The notes: a model not told the origin generated them from the letters alone. Numbered from the stretch's first letter, positions 21,818 through 35,929 are shown. The stretch: DNA of 64,000 bases from Shewanella polaris (GCF_006385555.1 NZ_CP041036.1:4340001-4404000), one strand, 5' to 3'. Numbers and translations: made by a program.

Positions 21818-23089
21818 ATGGCCACAACAACAGCTAAAAGAAAACCGAAGGCAAAGGTAAAAAAAACAACTAAACACCAACCTAAGGTATTTACCTACCA
21901 ATGGAAAGGCATTAACCGCGATGGTCAACGCACTTCGGGTGAATTGAAAGGATCAACTATAGCTGAAATTCGCAGCGTGTTAAAAGCGCAAGGTGTTACA
22001 CCAAAAGGCGTTCGCAAAAAATCCGCACCGCTATTTAAATCTGAAAAAAAGATCACCGCAATGGACATTGCAATGATCACTCGCCAAATAGCAACCATGC
22101 TGGCTGCAGGTGTGCCATTAGTAACAACGATCGAATTACTTGGCCGCGGCCATGAAAAAGCCAAAGTAAGAGAACTATTAGGAACTATCCTGTCAGATGT
22201 TCAATCGGGTATACCATTATCTGATTCACTCAGACCACATAGATTATATTTCGACGATTTATATGTTGACTTAGTGGCTGCAGGTGAACATTCAGGTTCC
22301 TTAGATGCGGTATTCGATCGAGTCGCTACCTACAGAGAAAAAGCTGAACAATTAAAATCCAAAATTAAAAAAGCGATGTTTTACCCAGCTGCCGTGGTCA
22401 TAGTGGCTATTGCCGTTACCGTTCTGCTGTTACTGTTTGTAGTACCACAATTTGAAGATATTTTTAAAGGCTTTGGTGCAGAACTGCCTGCGTTTACCCA
22501 GATTGTTGTAGGTCTTTCTAGAGGGTTACAAGCCTCATGGTATTACTTTGCAATAGCTATCGTAGTTAGTATTTGGCTATTTAAAAGAGCCCATAGAACC
22601 TCTCAAACTTTTAGAAACAGAATTGACGAAATTATTTTAAAAATCCCTATCCTTGGCGAAATCCTCCATAAGGCCGCAATGGCTCGTTTTGCCCGCACTT
22701 TATCGACGACCTTCGCAGCAGGCGTACCCTTAATAGATGGTTTAGAATCAGCTGCTGGCGCATCAGGTAATTATGTTTATCGCAAAGCATTATTGAAGGT
22801 CCGTCAGGAAGTGATGTCTGGCATGCAAATGAATGTCGCCATGCGCACCACGGGTTTATTCCCCGACATGCTGGTTCAAATGGTAATGATTGGTGAAGAG
22901 TCCGGTGGCTTAGATGATATGCTTAATAAAGTGGCAAACATTTATGAAATGCAAGTGGATGACGCAGTTGATGGTCTATCAAGCTTAATAGAACCTATTA
23001 TGATGGTTGTTATTGGAACTGTTGTCGGCGGATTAATTGTCGCTATGTATTTACCCATTTTCCAGATGGGTAATATTGTTGGCGGCTAA
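21818..23089 (+). CDS. pilC: Type IV pilus inner-membrane platform protein
   Basis: Inner-membrane protein that couples PilB to pilin assembly. It has 423 residues. A lysine-rich N-terminal tail (about 1-22) precedes two GspF-type domains, each around a MITRQIATMLAAGVPL- or FARTLSTTFAAGVPLIDG-like block. Transmembrane helices are near 190-212, 240-255 and 385-410. AAGGA lies upstream of the ATG. It follows pilB by 107 bases and precedes pilD by 42. Confidence 0.95.
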   Translation: MATTTAKRKPKAKVKKTTKHQPKVFTYQWKGINRDGQRTSGELKGSTIAEIRSVLKAQGVTPKGVRKKSAPLFKSEKKITAMDIAMITRQIATMLAAGVPLVTTIELLGRGHEKAKVRELLGTILSDVQSGIPLSDSLRPHRLYFDDLYVDLVAAGEHSGSLDAVFDRVATYREKAEQLKSKIKKAMFYPAAVVIVAIAVTVLLLLFVVPQFEDIFKGFGAELPAFTQIVVGLSRGLQASWYYFAIAIVVSIWLFKRAHRTSQTFRNRIDEIILKIPILGEILHKAAMARFARTLSTTFAAGVPLIDGLESAAGASGNYVYRKALLKVRQEVMSGMQMNVAMRTTGLFPDMLVQMVMIGEESGGLDDMLNKVANIYEMQVDDAVDGLSSLIEPIMMVVIGTVVGGLIVAMYLPIFQMGNIVGG

Positions 23090-23131
23090 TTGAATTATAC
23101 TGAACATAAGAATTAAAAATAAGAACAAAGA

Positions 23132-24058
23132 ATGACTGAATTTATTTCAACTTTTGTAACAACAATGTACCAGTACCCTTGGGTATTTATCGTAATTAGC
23201 TTTATTTTTGCTGCTACCATTGGCAGCTTTCTCAATGTGGTGATTCACCGCTTGCCAGTGATGATGAAACGAGAATGGCAAAGTGAATGTAATTATTATT
23301 TAAACGAATACCATCCAGATATTGTTAAACAGGTGGGTAATGAGCGCTTAAATAAACCTATCGATCAATTCCCAGCAAAATACAATATTGTAGTACCCGG
23401 CTCTGCATGCCCAAAATGCAAAGCCAACATTAAACCTTGGCATAATATTCCCGTGCTCGGTTGGATAATGCTTAAGGGGAAATGCGCCGATTGTAAGACG
23501 GGTATTTCAATACGCTATCCGATTATCGAATTATTAACAGGGGCATTAATTGCCACTTTAGCTTGGCATTTTGGCCCAACATGGCAGTTTGTGTATGCCA
23601 GTATTTTAACGTTTGTGTTAGTTGCGTTAACAGGCATCGATTTAGATGAAATGCTATTACCGGACCAACTGACATTACCAATATTGTGGTTAGGGTTAAT
23701 TATTAACCTTAAAGGTATTTATGCTAGCCCTGAAGATGCCATTATTGGTGCTGCTGCAGGTTATTTAAGTTTATGGTCGGTATTTTGGTTATTTAAACTG
23801 GTTACTGGCAAAGAAGGTATGGGCTACGGTGACTTTAAACTGTTAGCCGTATTCGGTGCTTGGTTAGGTTGGCAAATGCTGCCATTAATTATTCTATTAT
23901 CTTCACTGGTTGGTGCTGTAGTAGGTATAACGATGATTATCGCTAAAAAGCTCAATAAAGGTAATCCAATTCCTTTTGGCCCTTATATCGCTGCCGCGGG
24001 TTGGATAGCGTTAGTTTGGGGGCAAGATATTCTTAACTGGTATCTAAGCACATTATGA
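23132..24058 (+). CDS. pilD: Prepilin peptidase and N-methyltransferase
   Basis: Bifunctional aspartyl protease of the inner membrane that cleaves prepilins after Gly and methylates the new N-terminal Phe. It has 308 residues. The cytoplasmic methylase loop holds two CxxC pairs (CPKC and CADC, about residues 91-117). The catalytic aspartates are in the GIDLDEMLLPD region and the GxGD motif (GYGDF). About eight hydrophobic segments are visible. In one cell it serves both PilA and the type II pseudopilins GspG-K, and the gsp operon in this window has no peptidase of its own. It overlaps coaE by four bases (ATGA). Confidence 0.96.
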   Translation: MTEFISTFVTTMYQYPWVFIVISFIFAATIGSFLNVVIHRLPVMMKREWQSECNYYLNEYHPDIVKQVGNERLNKPIDQFPAKYNIVVPGSACPKCKANIKPWHNIPVLGWIMLKGKCADCKTGISIRYPIIELLTGALIATLAWHFGPTWQFVYASILTFVLVALTGIDLDEMLLPDQLTLPILWLGLIINLKGIYASPEDAIIGAAAGYLSLWSVFWLFKLVTGKEGMGYGDFKLLAVFGAWLGWQMLPLIILLSSLVGAVVGITMIIAKKLNKGNPIPFGPYIAAAGWIALVWGQDILNWYLSTL

Positions 24059-24684
24059 TTAAAAACAAGTTTGTTGTCGGTCTTACCGGTGGTATTGGAA
24101 GTGGCAAAACCACTGTAGCGAACTTATTTGCTGAATACGGCATAGACTTAGTCGACGCTGATGTTATCGCTCGAGAGGTTGTCTCAATAGGTTCTGATGG
24201 ACTAAAAGCAATAACAGAGCATTTCGGTAAGGCTATTTTATTAGTCGATGGCAGCCTTGATAGAGCGGCTTTACGAGCCCAAGTATTTAATAACCCTCAA
24301 CAACGTTTGTGGCTTAATAATTTGCTCCATCCTATGATCCGTCACCAAATGCTAACTCAAGTACAAGCATCAACGTCAGCCTATGTGATAATGGTGGCAC
24401 CCTTGCTATTTGAGAACCATTTAGATAGTTTAGTGAATACCACTTTGGTTGTAGACATTGCACCCGAGTTACAAATTTCAAGGACGATACAACGTGATGG
24501 TGTCAGTAAACAACAAGTCGAACATATTCTTGCGAGTCAAATGATCCGAGAACGACGTGTCGCTCAAGCTGATAATATTATTGATAATCAAGGAGAAAAT
24601 GAACTGTTGCGCAGTCAAGTATTACGTCTGCACCAACAATACTTACAACAGGCTGCTGATTTAGAAACTGACCTCAATGACTGA
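24055..24684 (+). CDS. coaE: Dephospho-CoA kinase
   Basis: Last enzyme of coenzyme A synthesis; phosphorylates the 3'-hydroxyl of dephospho-CoA. It has 209 residues, the normal length. P-loop GLTGGIGSGKTT at about 9-20, followed by the VDADVIAREV block that binds substrate and the LLFENHL region. The start overlaps the pilD stop and the end overlaps zapD by eight bases, so translation is probably coupled along pilD-coaE-zapD, an arrangement shared by many gamma-proteobacteria. Confidence 0.96.
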   Translation: MIKNKFVVGLTGGIGSGKTTVANLFAEYGIDLVDADVIAREVVSIGSDGLKAITEHFGKAILLVDGSLDRAALRAQVFNNPQQRLWLNNLLHPMIRHQMLTQVQASTSAYVIMVAPLLFENHLDSLVNTTLVVDIAPELQISRTIQRDGVSKQQVEHILASQMIRERRVAQADNIIDNQGENELLRSQVLRLHQQYLQQAADLETDLND

Positions 24685-25411
24685 TTTAATCTACGAACAA
24701 CCATTAAATGAAAAAATACGTAGTTATTTACGCATAGATAATCTTGGCCAACAGTTGCAATTATATGCCACACAAGATCATCAACATCAATGTTTCCCCT
24801 CGCTTTTCTCTCTTGCAGAGCTCACTGAACGTTGTGATTATCGCACCGACATATTAAAAGATATTGAAAAGCAAATTCAGCTAATTTCCAATTGGCGAAA
24901 AAACTCAAATGTCGATAGTGTTCAAGTCGATCGACTCACAGAAAGACTTAACGCATTTAAGTCACCGTTACAAATACAAGAAAGAATTGGTTGTAGACTC
25001 AAACAAGATAAATTTATTACCGCATTACGACAACGATCAAATATGACAGGAGCGTACTGTAACTTTGATTTGCCTCAGCTGCATTTTTGGTTAGGCCAGG
25101 ATTGGCAACATAGGCAACTAGATATTCAAAACTGGTTAGTACAATATCAACCACTTCTGGCACCGATATCCCTATTATTAGAATTAATCAGATCTACTGC
25201 AGACTTTAATCTATGCCATGCACAAGCAGGTTTTTTTCAAGGTGATTCTTCGCAACCACTGTCGTTAATCCGAGTTAAAATAAATTCCAACCAAAATTAT
25301 TATCCCACCATTAGTGGCCATCGAAATCGTTACGCTATCCATTTCGTAGATTTTAATTTACAACGTCATACTAATGAATCTGTTGAATTCTCACTAGCAA
25401 CCTGCACTTAA
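24677..25411 (+). CDS. zapD: Cell division protein ZapD (FtsZ cross-linker)
   Basis: Cytosolic protein that bundles FtsZ filaments at the division ring. It has 244 residues, close to E. coli YacF/ZapD (247). Recognised from the N-terminal YEQPLNEKIRSYLRI block and the SNMTGAYCNFDLPQLHFWL segment. It lies between coaE and yacG, as in E. coli, in the same transcription unit. Confidence 0.93.
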   Translation: MTDLIYEQPLNEKIRSYLRIDNLGQQLQLYATQDHQHQCFPSLFSLAELTERCDYRTDILKDIEKQIQLISNWRKNSNVDSVQVDRLTERLNAFKSPLQIQERIGCRLKQDKFITALRQRSNMTGAYCNFDLPQLHFWLGQDWQHRQLDIQNWLVQYQPLLAPISLLLELIRSTADFNLCHAQAGFFQGDSSQPLSLIRVKINSNQNYYPTISGHRNRYAIHFVDFNLQRHTNESVEFSLATCT

Positions 25412-25453
25412 ACACTTTACCATCAGTAACAACATTAATGACTAAGAACGATT

Positions 25454-25666
25454 ATGCCTTTAACAGTAGTAAACTGCCCTATTTGTAGCACCAAAGTTGA
25501 ATGGAAAGACGAATCTCTATTTAAACCTTTTTGTAGTGAGCGTTGTAAACTTATCGACCTTGGTGACTGGGCTAGCGAGAAACACGCAATTCCGGTTAAG
25601 AATAGTATCGATCCTGATATGCTTGATGATATTGGTTTTGATGAAGGCGACTTCTTTAAAGACTAA
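25454..25666 (+). CDS. yacG: DNA gyrase inhibitor / zinc protein YacG
   Basis: Small zinc-binding protein reported to bind GyrB and inhibit gyrase in E. coli. It has 70 residues. Four cysteines form the zinc site: CPIC (9, 12) and CSERC (28, 32). The acidic C-terminus is typical. It sits 42 bases after zapD and ten bases before mutT; its stop codon overlaps the AAGGGG ribosome binding site of mutT. Confidence 0.93.
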   Translation: MPLTVVNCPICSTKVEWKDESLFKPFCSERCKLIDLGDWASEKHAIPVKNSIDPDMLDDIGFDEGDFFKD

Positions 25667-25676
25667 GGGGCATAAC

Positions 25677-26075
25677 ATGCAAAAAAGGGTACATGTTGCC
25701 GTCGGCGTTATCATAAATCAACATAAGCAAATTTTATTAGCTAAGCGTCATGACCATTTGCACCAAGGCGGAAAATGGGAATTCCCAGGCGGTAAAGTAG
25801 AACAAAATGAAACGGTAACCGCAGCGCTAATTCGCGAATTGAAAGAAGAAGTTAATCTTGATGTAAACAGCACCACAGAGTTTATGGATATTAGTCATGA
25901 CTACCCAGATAAGCAGGTTAGGCTTGATATTCACTTAGTGACAGATTTCAATGGCCAAGCCGCTGGTGTTGAAGGGCAACAAATAGCATGGGTTGAACTA
26001 CAAACCATCTCTAAATATGAATTCCCAGAAGCCAATAAACCCATTGTAGATAAGCTTTTAACGTTAAATTTATAA
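25677..26075 (+). CDS. mutT: 8-oxo-dGTP diphosphatase MutT
   Basis: Nudix hydrolase that removes oxidised guanine nucleotides from the pool, preventing A:T to C:G changes. It has 132 residues from ATG 25677, which has AAGGGG six bases upstream; an open frame reaching 25497 overlaps yacG and is not used. The Nudix box runs GGKVEQNETVTAALIRELKE and continues EEVNL; the Gly of the usual EEVG is Asn here, while all metal-binding glutamates are kept. It ends the pilB-mutT gene run and is convergent with the rRNA operon. Confidence 0.93.
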   Translation: MQKRVHVAVGVIINQHKQILLAKRHDHLHQGGKWEFPGGKVEQNETVTAALIRELKEEVNLDVNSTTEFMDISHDYPDKQVRLDIHLVTDFNGQAAGVEGQQIAWVELQTISKYEFPEANKPIVDKLLTLNL

Positions 26076-26118
26076 AAACACTAAGCCACCAGATTCTGCT
26101 GCAATAATTTTTACCCTC

Positions 26119-26213
26119 TCAACAAATGACAGACGTAAAAAAGCCCGCTATATAATAGCGGGCTGTCTCACGACACTTTCAAGTCAATTAGGCGCCTGGA
26201 AACGACCTACTCT
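26119..26213 (-). pseudogene. Decayed second 5S rRNA 3' end with its terminator
   Basis: This 95-base stretch is repeated at 26286-26380 with an offset of 167 bases and about four mismatches. It contains, on the minus strand, the 3' end of a 5S gene (GTAGGTCGTTTCCAGGC, 26192-26208), a spacer, and the terminator hairpin AGCCCGCTAT/ATAGCGGGCT (26142-26164) followed by TTTTTT. The rest of a 5S gene (26214-26280) cannot be aligned convincingly and its 5' half is missing, so it is read as a remnant of a tandem 5S duplication. Confidence 0.75.
26137..26164 (-). terminator. Distal terminator of the rRNA operon
   Basis: Minus-strand stem AGCCCGCTAT / ATAGCGGGCT, three-base loop, then TTTTTT. Duplicate of the hairpin at 26304-26331. 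Confidence 0.85.
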
Positions 26214-26303
26214 TTTATCCCCGAAGGGGACACATGGGCATATCGGCCACACAAGCATTATGTTCAGATAAACCAAGCCATAATATCAACAAATGACAGA
26301 TGT

Positions 26304-26331
26304 AAAAAAGCCCGCTATATAATAGCGGGCT
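26304..26331 (-). terminator. Proximal terminator of the rRNA operon
   Basis: Same hairpin as the distal copy, 30 bases past the 5S gene on the minus strand, followed by TTTTTT. Confidence 0.88.
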
Positions 26332-26360
26332 GTTTCACGACTCTTTCAAGTCAATTAGGC

Positions 26361-26476
26361 GCCTGGAAATGACCTACTCTCACATGGGGAGACCCCACAC
26401 TACCATCGGCGATACTGTGTTTCACTTCTGAGTTCGGAATGGGATCAGGTGGTGCCACAGCTCTATGGTTTCCAGA
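26361..26476 (-). rRNA. rrf: 5S ribosomal RNA
   Basis: On the minus strand the 116-base sequence contains the conserved block CCGAACTCAGAAGTGAAAC and the terminal helix GTCTGGAAACC / GGTCATTTCCAGGC. It is the last gene of the rRNA operon, about 150 bases after 23S. Ends are estimated from helix I. Confidence 0.95.
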
Positions 26477-26628
26477 CAAATTTTGCTTATCTAACGCATT
26501 ATTCTTGATGCATTAAATAATAATTCGGAAAGCTGATTGCTTTTACTCTTATTAAGAGTATTGAGTCTCTCACACTGTCTAAGCGCTCTATTCTAACACT
26601 AAGGTCAGTAAAACCCATCTGGGTTGTA

Positions 26629-29530
<2,902 letters not shown>

Positions 29531-29926
29531 ATACAACCCAAATGAGTCTTTCTTTTTTCGCTTGTTACTCATCACGCTGTCGTTATTGTGAATCTCATTC
29601 GTCAGTCATGTAGCGCTGCTACACTCCTTCCTCATTCGCTTCACGGCTTAGACACCGTTTCGATTAACTGCGCTTACCTTTTGAATGAACAAATGATAAG
29701 AAAAACAGGGTCGTATTATGACCAGCTGGTTTTTACTTGTCTCACCTCCAGGGTAGGAAGTGGACTCGCCTTAGTTTTTAGAATATTCAAGACACTTAAA
29801 CAGTGTTTTGAGAACTCAAGATACTGATGCTTTCGCATCAGTATTATTTTTCGCACTAACGTAATCACATCAATAACAACGGATCGTTATCAATGCGCCT
29901 TTAGTTAGTACTATCAGCTTTCCAAA

Positions 29927-29939
29927 TTGTTAAAGAGCG
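29927..29939 (-). promoter_or_regulatory. Spacer boxA antitermination site
   Basis: CGCTCTTTAACAA on the minus strand, one base from the E. coli rRNA boxA TGCTCTTTAACAA. It lies in the spacer between tRNA-Ala and 23S, where rrn operons normally carry a second boxA. Confidence 0.85.
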
Positions 29940-30023
29940 GGCTTAAAAAAGCCAAAGATAAAATTTCATTTATCTTTGGCATCTCTAACCTATGCATATG
30001 CTTATCATCATGATAAGTGTAAA

Positions 30024-30099
30024 TGGTGGAGCTATGCGGGATCGAACCGCAGACCTCCTGCGTGCAAGGCAGGCGCTCTCCCAGCTGAGCTATAGCCCC
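30024..30099 (-). tRNA. alaT: tRNA-Ala (anticodon TGC)
   Basis: 76 bases including encoded CCA. GGGGCTA acceptor stem with the alanine identity G3-U70 pair, anticodon TGC in the loop CTTGCACG, and T-arm GGTTCGATCC. It lies in the 16S-23S spacer after tRNA-Ile. Confidence 0.97.
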
Positions 30100-30216
30100 A
30101 TTTACATGCAGTGAGATTAATATACGTAGTGTACCAAATCGAGTGAGGCAAGGCATGTAATGAGGACGTTTAGCTTGCTAAACGACGAATTACATAACAC
30201 AGCAACACGAAGATTT

Positions 30217-30293
<77 letters not shown>

Positions 30294-30447
30294 ATTTATA
30301 CTTGTTTCTTCACTCAATCACTTCGTTGCTTTTCATCGTTCAGTCGTCGTGTAGTGTACTACACTTCCTTCCTCACGCTTCAAGCGCCTTGTGCTAGAGC
30401 AAATTAACGTCGTCTAAATAGAGACGTATATCTTTCTCTTTCTTTCT

Positions 30448-30507
30448 ATCAAGTAATCTGTGTGAACACTCACATGCATTGCTGCACTTTAGGTATTGAG
30501 TTAGTCG
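30448..30507 (-). other. 16S trailer arm of the RNase III processing stem
   Basis: This stretch, especially TCAAGTAATCTGTGTG and GGTATTGAGTTA, is the inverted counterpart of the leader arm at 32231-32275. In the transcript the two arms pair across 16S to give the long stem cut by RNase III. The trailer arm has an internal 16-base extra segment. Confidence 0.8.
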
Positions 30508-30513
30508 TATAGG

Positions 30514-32055
<1,542 letters not shown>

Positions 32056-32230
32056 AAAGTTTTTTGAAATACTCTGTTAGGAATATTTCGGCTCAATGAA
32101 TTCTGATTTACACCTTATAAACTCGGAAGAATCTATAAAATGCTTGTTACATATTGCTATGAACATTCATCGTTGCATTGAGTTGAAATTTTTTGATTAC
32201 CTAAAGCAGTTAAACTGATTTAAGTAATTG

Positions 32231-32275
32231 TCGAATAACTCAATACCTGTGAATGTCCACACAGATTACTTGATA
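32231..32275 (-). other. 16S leader arm of the RNase III processing stem
   Basis: Reverse complement of this segment closely matches 30448-30507 downstream of 16S, so the arms can pair in the precursor RNA and bring the 16S ends together. Confidence 0.8.
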
Positions 32276-32277
32276 AA

Positions 32278-32290
32278 TTGTTAAAGAGCG
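32278..32290 (-). promoter_or_regulatory. Leader boxA antitermination site
   Basis: CGCTCTTTAACAA on the minus strand, identical to the spacer copy, located between promoter and 16S as in other rrn leaders. Confidence 0.85.
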
Positions 32291-32481
32291 TTGATGCTAT
32301 CTTTCATGCATCGCCGTAAGACGCTAGGTCGTTGGCTTGGGCTGCGTATTTTACGCATTCCCTTTATGGCGTCAAGTGTTTTTTCAAACTTTCTTTTCGC
32401 TGCTGAACTCAGTGTTTTGAAGCACTTAATTCAACCTAACCCGGTGACTGCTTGCGCTGTCTGCCGTGTCAGTGGATGCGC

Positions 32482-32509
32482 ATTATAGGCAACACAAGAT
32501 TTAGTGCAA
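32482..32509 (-). promoter_or_regulatory. rRNA operon P1 promoter
   Basis: Minus strand -35 TTGCAC (32504-32509) and -10 TATAAT (32482-32487) with a 16-base spacer, followed by a GC-rich GCGC discriminator typical of stringently controlled rrn promoters. The upstream flank (32550-32600) has A/T tracts that could act as an UP element. The transcript leader before 16S is about 420 bases. Confidence 0.9.
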
Positions 32510-32748
32510 GCGCTTTTATTGATGAAACGTATTGAACGTCGAACTTTTATGCAGATCGATTCTTTTTTAGCTTTTTTGCTTAAAGAACCATCTTCAATGA
32601 AATGGGAAATGCTTGTTTTTGATATTTAAGTGACTTTTAAGCTCAATTTTTCAACAGCGGTCTGGTTTATCTGGTAATTTTTAATTAGTATGTAATAGTA
32701 TTTTAACAGTTATTTATCATTTTTATATTCATCATTAGAGATTATTTT

Positions 32749-33192
32749 ATGCAGAAATCATTCGTGATTGTTTTGATTGCGGCGCTTCTTGGCGCTTTTG
32801 TTTTTTCTCAGTTTGGCGGTACACCATCTTCGGTAGCGTTTATTGCTGGTGTAGTCGTTGCGACGTTAATTTTCACCTTTATGCCATCTAGCGGTTCAAG
32901 TTCTTCTGATGAACCTTATGTTGGCCCTACCATGACACTATATGTAGGCAATTTGCCTTACCGTGTTCATGAAGGAGAAGTAAAGGCATTGTTTGGCGAA
33001 TACGGACCGGTTAACTCAGTTCGTTTAGTGCGAGACCGTAAAACAGGACGTCGTAAAGGATTTGGTTTTGTTGAGATGTCTGAAGCGGGCGCACAGAAAG
33101 CAATGTCGAAATTAAACGACTACAGCTTTCAAGAACGCACGTTAAAGGTAAGAGAAGCTAAATCACAAGAATCTGATTCAGATAATAGCTAA
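32749..33192 (+). CDS. Membrane-anchored RRM RNA-binding protein
   Basis: Small protein of 147 residues. Two hydrophobic segments (about 5-21 and 27-45) form a membrane hairpin or one anchor plus a second span. A Ser-rich linker (46-58) leads to a single RRM domain with RNP2 LYVGNL (64-69) and RNP1 KGFGFVEM (103-110), both with aromatic RNA-contact residues. The C-terminus is polar and acidic. Free RRM proteins occur in bacteria, but a membrane-tethered form is unusual; its role could be mRNA localisation or cold adaptation, which is inference. It is a single gene between the rRNA promoter region and convergent murI. Confidence 0.85.
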   Translation: MQKSFVIVLIAALLGAFVFSQFGGTPSSVAFIAGVVVATLIFTFMPSSGSSSSDEPYVGPTMTLYVGNLPYRVHEGEVKALFGEYGPVNSVRLVRDRKTGRRKGFGFVEMSEAGAQKAMSKLNDYSFQERTLKVREAKSQESDSDNS

Positions 33193-33240
33193 TTGCTATT
33201 TAAAGTAGATTCTTATCACTGTTCAATTTAAGCAGTGTTG

Positions 33241-34020
33241 TTAGTCGGTTATGGTTACCAGCGAAAAATCACCAAAACCATAATCGACTAATGTTCCTTT
33301 TAATCCCTCGCTAATACCTTTCGTGTAACAAGCTTGTAAGTGCTTATTCCCTTGCTGTTCTTTACTTAATAGAAATCTCACTCGCTTTGCAACTGCCTCT
33401 CCTGAATCCAGTAATGCCACATCACTTCCTAAGCATTGACTAATTTCCGCCGCGATTATGGGGAAATGTGTACAACCAAGCACTAGCACATCGATATCTG
33501 ATTCTATAATAGGCAATAGCAGTTGTTTTAATACGATTAAGTCTATCGGTATCTGCGCAACATGTTGCTCTGCGAGTAGGACTAACTCCGACGTACCAAA
33601 CAATTCAACCTTACAACCTTCTGCAAATTGGCTAATTAATGCCTGAGTATAATCTCGCTTTACTGTACCTGGAGTTGCCAGCAAACCAATGTGTTTTTTC
33701 TTTGATAGCATCGCAGCAGGTTTAATTGCCGGAACCACACCGACGATAGGGATCGATAATTGCTTACGTAATTCGGGTAACACTAGAGTACTGGCGGTAT
33801 TGCATGCGACAACAACAATACTGGCATTAAGACGTCGTGCATGAAAGGTTATCAATGCAACACAGCCCACGATTAATTCTTGCTCTGATAAGTTTCCATA
33901 GGGTAAACGTGCATTATCAAATAAGTAGCAATAATCATGCTGTGGCAGTAGTTTTCTAATTTCGTTCATAACCGACAATCCGCCGATACCAGAATCAAAC
34001 ACTAAAATAGGTCCAGACAA
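33241..34020 (-). CDS. murI: Glutamate racemase
   Basis: Cofactor-independent racemase making D-glutamate for peptidoglycan. It has 259 residues. The two catalytic cysteines are in VACNTAST and LGCTHFP; the N-terminal Asp is in FDSGIGG. No ATG lies before the conserved N-terminus. TTG 34020 is the best start because GGAG lies six bases upstream; a TTG four codons earlier overlaps that site. It is convergent with the RRM gene and divergent from trmA. Confidence 0.94.
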   Translation of the reverse strand: MSGPILVFDSGIGGLSVMNEIRKLLPQHDYCYLFDNARLPYGNLSEQELIVGCVALITFHARRLNASIVVVACNTASTLVLPELRKQLSIPIVGVVPAIKPAAMLSKKKHIGLLATPGTVKRDYTQALISQFAEGCKVELFGTSELVLLAEQHVAQIPIDLIVLKQLLLPIIESDIDVLVLGCTHFPIIAAEISQCLGSDVALLDSGEAVAKRVRFLLSKEQQGNKHLQACYTKGISEGLKGTLVDYGFGDFSLVTITD

Positions 34021-34148
34021 TATGGGCTCCAAATATGTATATGCTCAGCATTAATATCATGTAACTTTATACTTAGGCGCGTAATACTAGACATGAGCGT
34101 CATTTAGTATAATATTTGCGCCCATTTTTACAGCCTTAGGTGGACGAT

Positions 34149-35246
34149 ATGAATTTAGCTGCAATGGACCCTAAAAACTACGATGCACAATTACAACAAA
34201 AGCGCATCAAGCTAGAGCAGACCTTTGCCAGCTTCAACCCACCCGCACTAGAGGTATTCGCTTCAGAAGTAGCTAATTACCGTATGCGTGCAGAATTTAG
34301 AATGTGGCACGAAGGCGATGACCTATATTACTACATGTTTGATAAAGCACTGAATGCAAAAGTACGTTGCGATCAATATTTACCTGCTGGTAAATTGATT
34401 AATCAAATGATGGCGACTTTGATTGAAGAATTAAGACCCAATCCGGCGTTACGCCACAGACTATTTCAAATTGATTTTTTGTCGACATTAAGTGGTGAAA
34501 TACTGGTTTCTTTACTTTACCACCGCCAGCTTGATGAAGAGTGGCGTGAACAAGCAACTCAATTAAAAGCAAAATTATGTACCCAATTCAATGTCAATAT
34601 TATTGGCCGTGCGCGTAAGCAGAAAATCGATTTAGATAAAGATTTTGTGGTTGAGACCTTAACGGTTAATGAACAGGTATTGCATTACAAACAAATTGAG
34701 AACAGTTTTACCCAGCCCAACGCTAAAGTATCAGTAAAAATGTTGGAGTGGGCTATTGATGCTACTAAAAATAGCCAAGGTGATTTACTTGAGTTGTACT
34801 GCGGTAATGGTAATTTTACGATTGCCCTCGCTCAAAATTTCAATCGAGTATTAGCCACAGAGTTGGCTAAACCTTCTGTTGACGCTGCGCAGTACAATAT
34901 TGATATCAACAATGTCACTAACGTCCAAATTATTCGTATGTCGGCAGAAGATTTTAGCGATGCGATGGCTAAAAAACGTCAATTTAGACGTTTAGAGGGT
35001 ATCGATTTAGACAGTTACGATTGCAATACTATCTTTGTTGATCCGCCACGCGCTGGTATTGATCCTGAAACATTGAAGCTTATCCAAGGTTATGAACGGA
35101 TTTTATATATATCTTGTAACCCAGAAACCCTCAATGATAATTTACTCACGTTAAGTCAAACCCACAAAATCACTCGCTTCGCGCTATTTGACCAATTCCC
35201 TTATACCGACCATATGGAATCTGGCGTTTTGCTAGAGCGTCTGTAA
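34149..35246 (+). CDS. trmA: tRNA (uracil-54-C5)-methyltransferase
   Basis: Makes ribothymidine (m5U54) in the T-loop of tRNA using S-adenosylmethionine. It has 365 residues. SAM motif [20 protein letters not shown] and the catalytic Cys in SCNPETL are present. It lacks an iron-sulfur cluster cysteine set, which fits TrmA rather than RlmD. ATG 34149 has AGGTGG five bases upstream; a GTG at 34140 overlaps this site. The gene is convergent with fabR. Confidence 0.95.
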   Translation: MNLAAMDPKNYDAQLQQKRIKLEQTFASFNPPALEVFASEVANYRMRAEFRMWHEGDDLYYYMFDKALNAKVRCDQYLPAGKLINQMMATLIEELRPNPALRHRLFQIDFLSTLSGEILVSLLYHRQLDEEWREQATQLKAKLCTQFNVNIIGRARKQKIDLDKDFVVETLTVNEQVLHYKQIENSFTQPNAKVSVKMLEWAIDATKNSQGDLLELYCGNGNFTIALAQNFNRVLATELAKPSVDAAQYNIDINNVTNVQIIRMSAEDFSDAMAKKRQFRRLEGIDLDSYDCNTIFVDPPRAGIDPETLKLIQGYERILYISCNPETLNDNLLTLSQTHKITRFALFDQFPYTDHMESGVLLERL

Positions 35247-35311
35247 TTAAAATATGCTAATCAAACAGAGAGCTAATAAGTCATGCCTCGTTTGATAAAA
35301 AAGGCAATCGA

Positions 35312-35929
35312 TTAGGCTCGATTGTCTATTTTATGTTGTAACGCTTCAGCGCCAGTAGCAACCATACGCAAATGTAGTACTAATTGATCGGCTAATAATC
35401 TTCGTTCACTACGTTTTGAATCCAACGCTGATGCGCCCGCATTGAAGACTAAAATAACGAGAGCTTCAGCTTGAGCACGCGCTAACACAGGTGTGCGATT
35501 TGTCTGTGCTTCAGTATAATGAGCAAGTTCAGAAATAAAGTGCTCAATTTCACGCTCAACGGCAGCTCTAAATGCTGCAGAGGTACCAGAACGTTCATGT
35601 AACAGTATTCTAAATACGTTCGGATTTGACTCCAAGACTTCCATAAAAGTGTCGACAGAAATACGGATCACACTGCCACCCGCTTCAGCACGTTGACGCC
35701 CTTTACGCATCATTTGACGTAGGGTTAATCCACCTTCATCAACCATGGTCAAACCCAGTTCGTTCATATCTTTAAAATGACGATAGAAAGATGTAGGTGC
35801 GATACCCGCTTCGCGAGCCACTTCACGTAAGCTTAAGCTAGAAAAACTTCGCTCAGCATTAAGCTGATTAAATGCAGCATCAACTAATGCTCGACGAGTT
35901 TTTTCTTTTTGTTGTGCTCTAACACCCAT
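35312..35929 (-). CDS. fabR: FabR, TetR-type repressor of unsaturated fatty acid synthesis
   Basis: TetR-family repressor that in E. coli controls fabA and fabB in response to the saturated/unsaturated acyl balance. It has 205 residues from ATG 35929, where the conserved [20 protein letters not shown] begins; an ATG at 35944 is an alternative. The helix-turn-helix is in [20 protein letters not shown]. The gene is divergent from a fatty-acid desaturase, and a perfect FabR-type palindrome lies between them. This points to direct control of the desaturase and of fabR itself. Confidence 0.93.
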   Translation of the reverse strand: MGVRAQQKEKTRRALVDAAFNQLNAERSFSSLSLREVAREAGIAPTSFYRHFKDMNELGLTMVDEGGLTLRQMMRKGRQRAEAGGSVIRISVDTFMEVLESNPNVFRILLHERSGTSAAFRAAVEREIEHFISELAHYTEAQTNRTPVLARAQAEALVILVFNAGASALDSKRSERRLLADQLVLHLRMVATGAEALQHKIDNRA

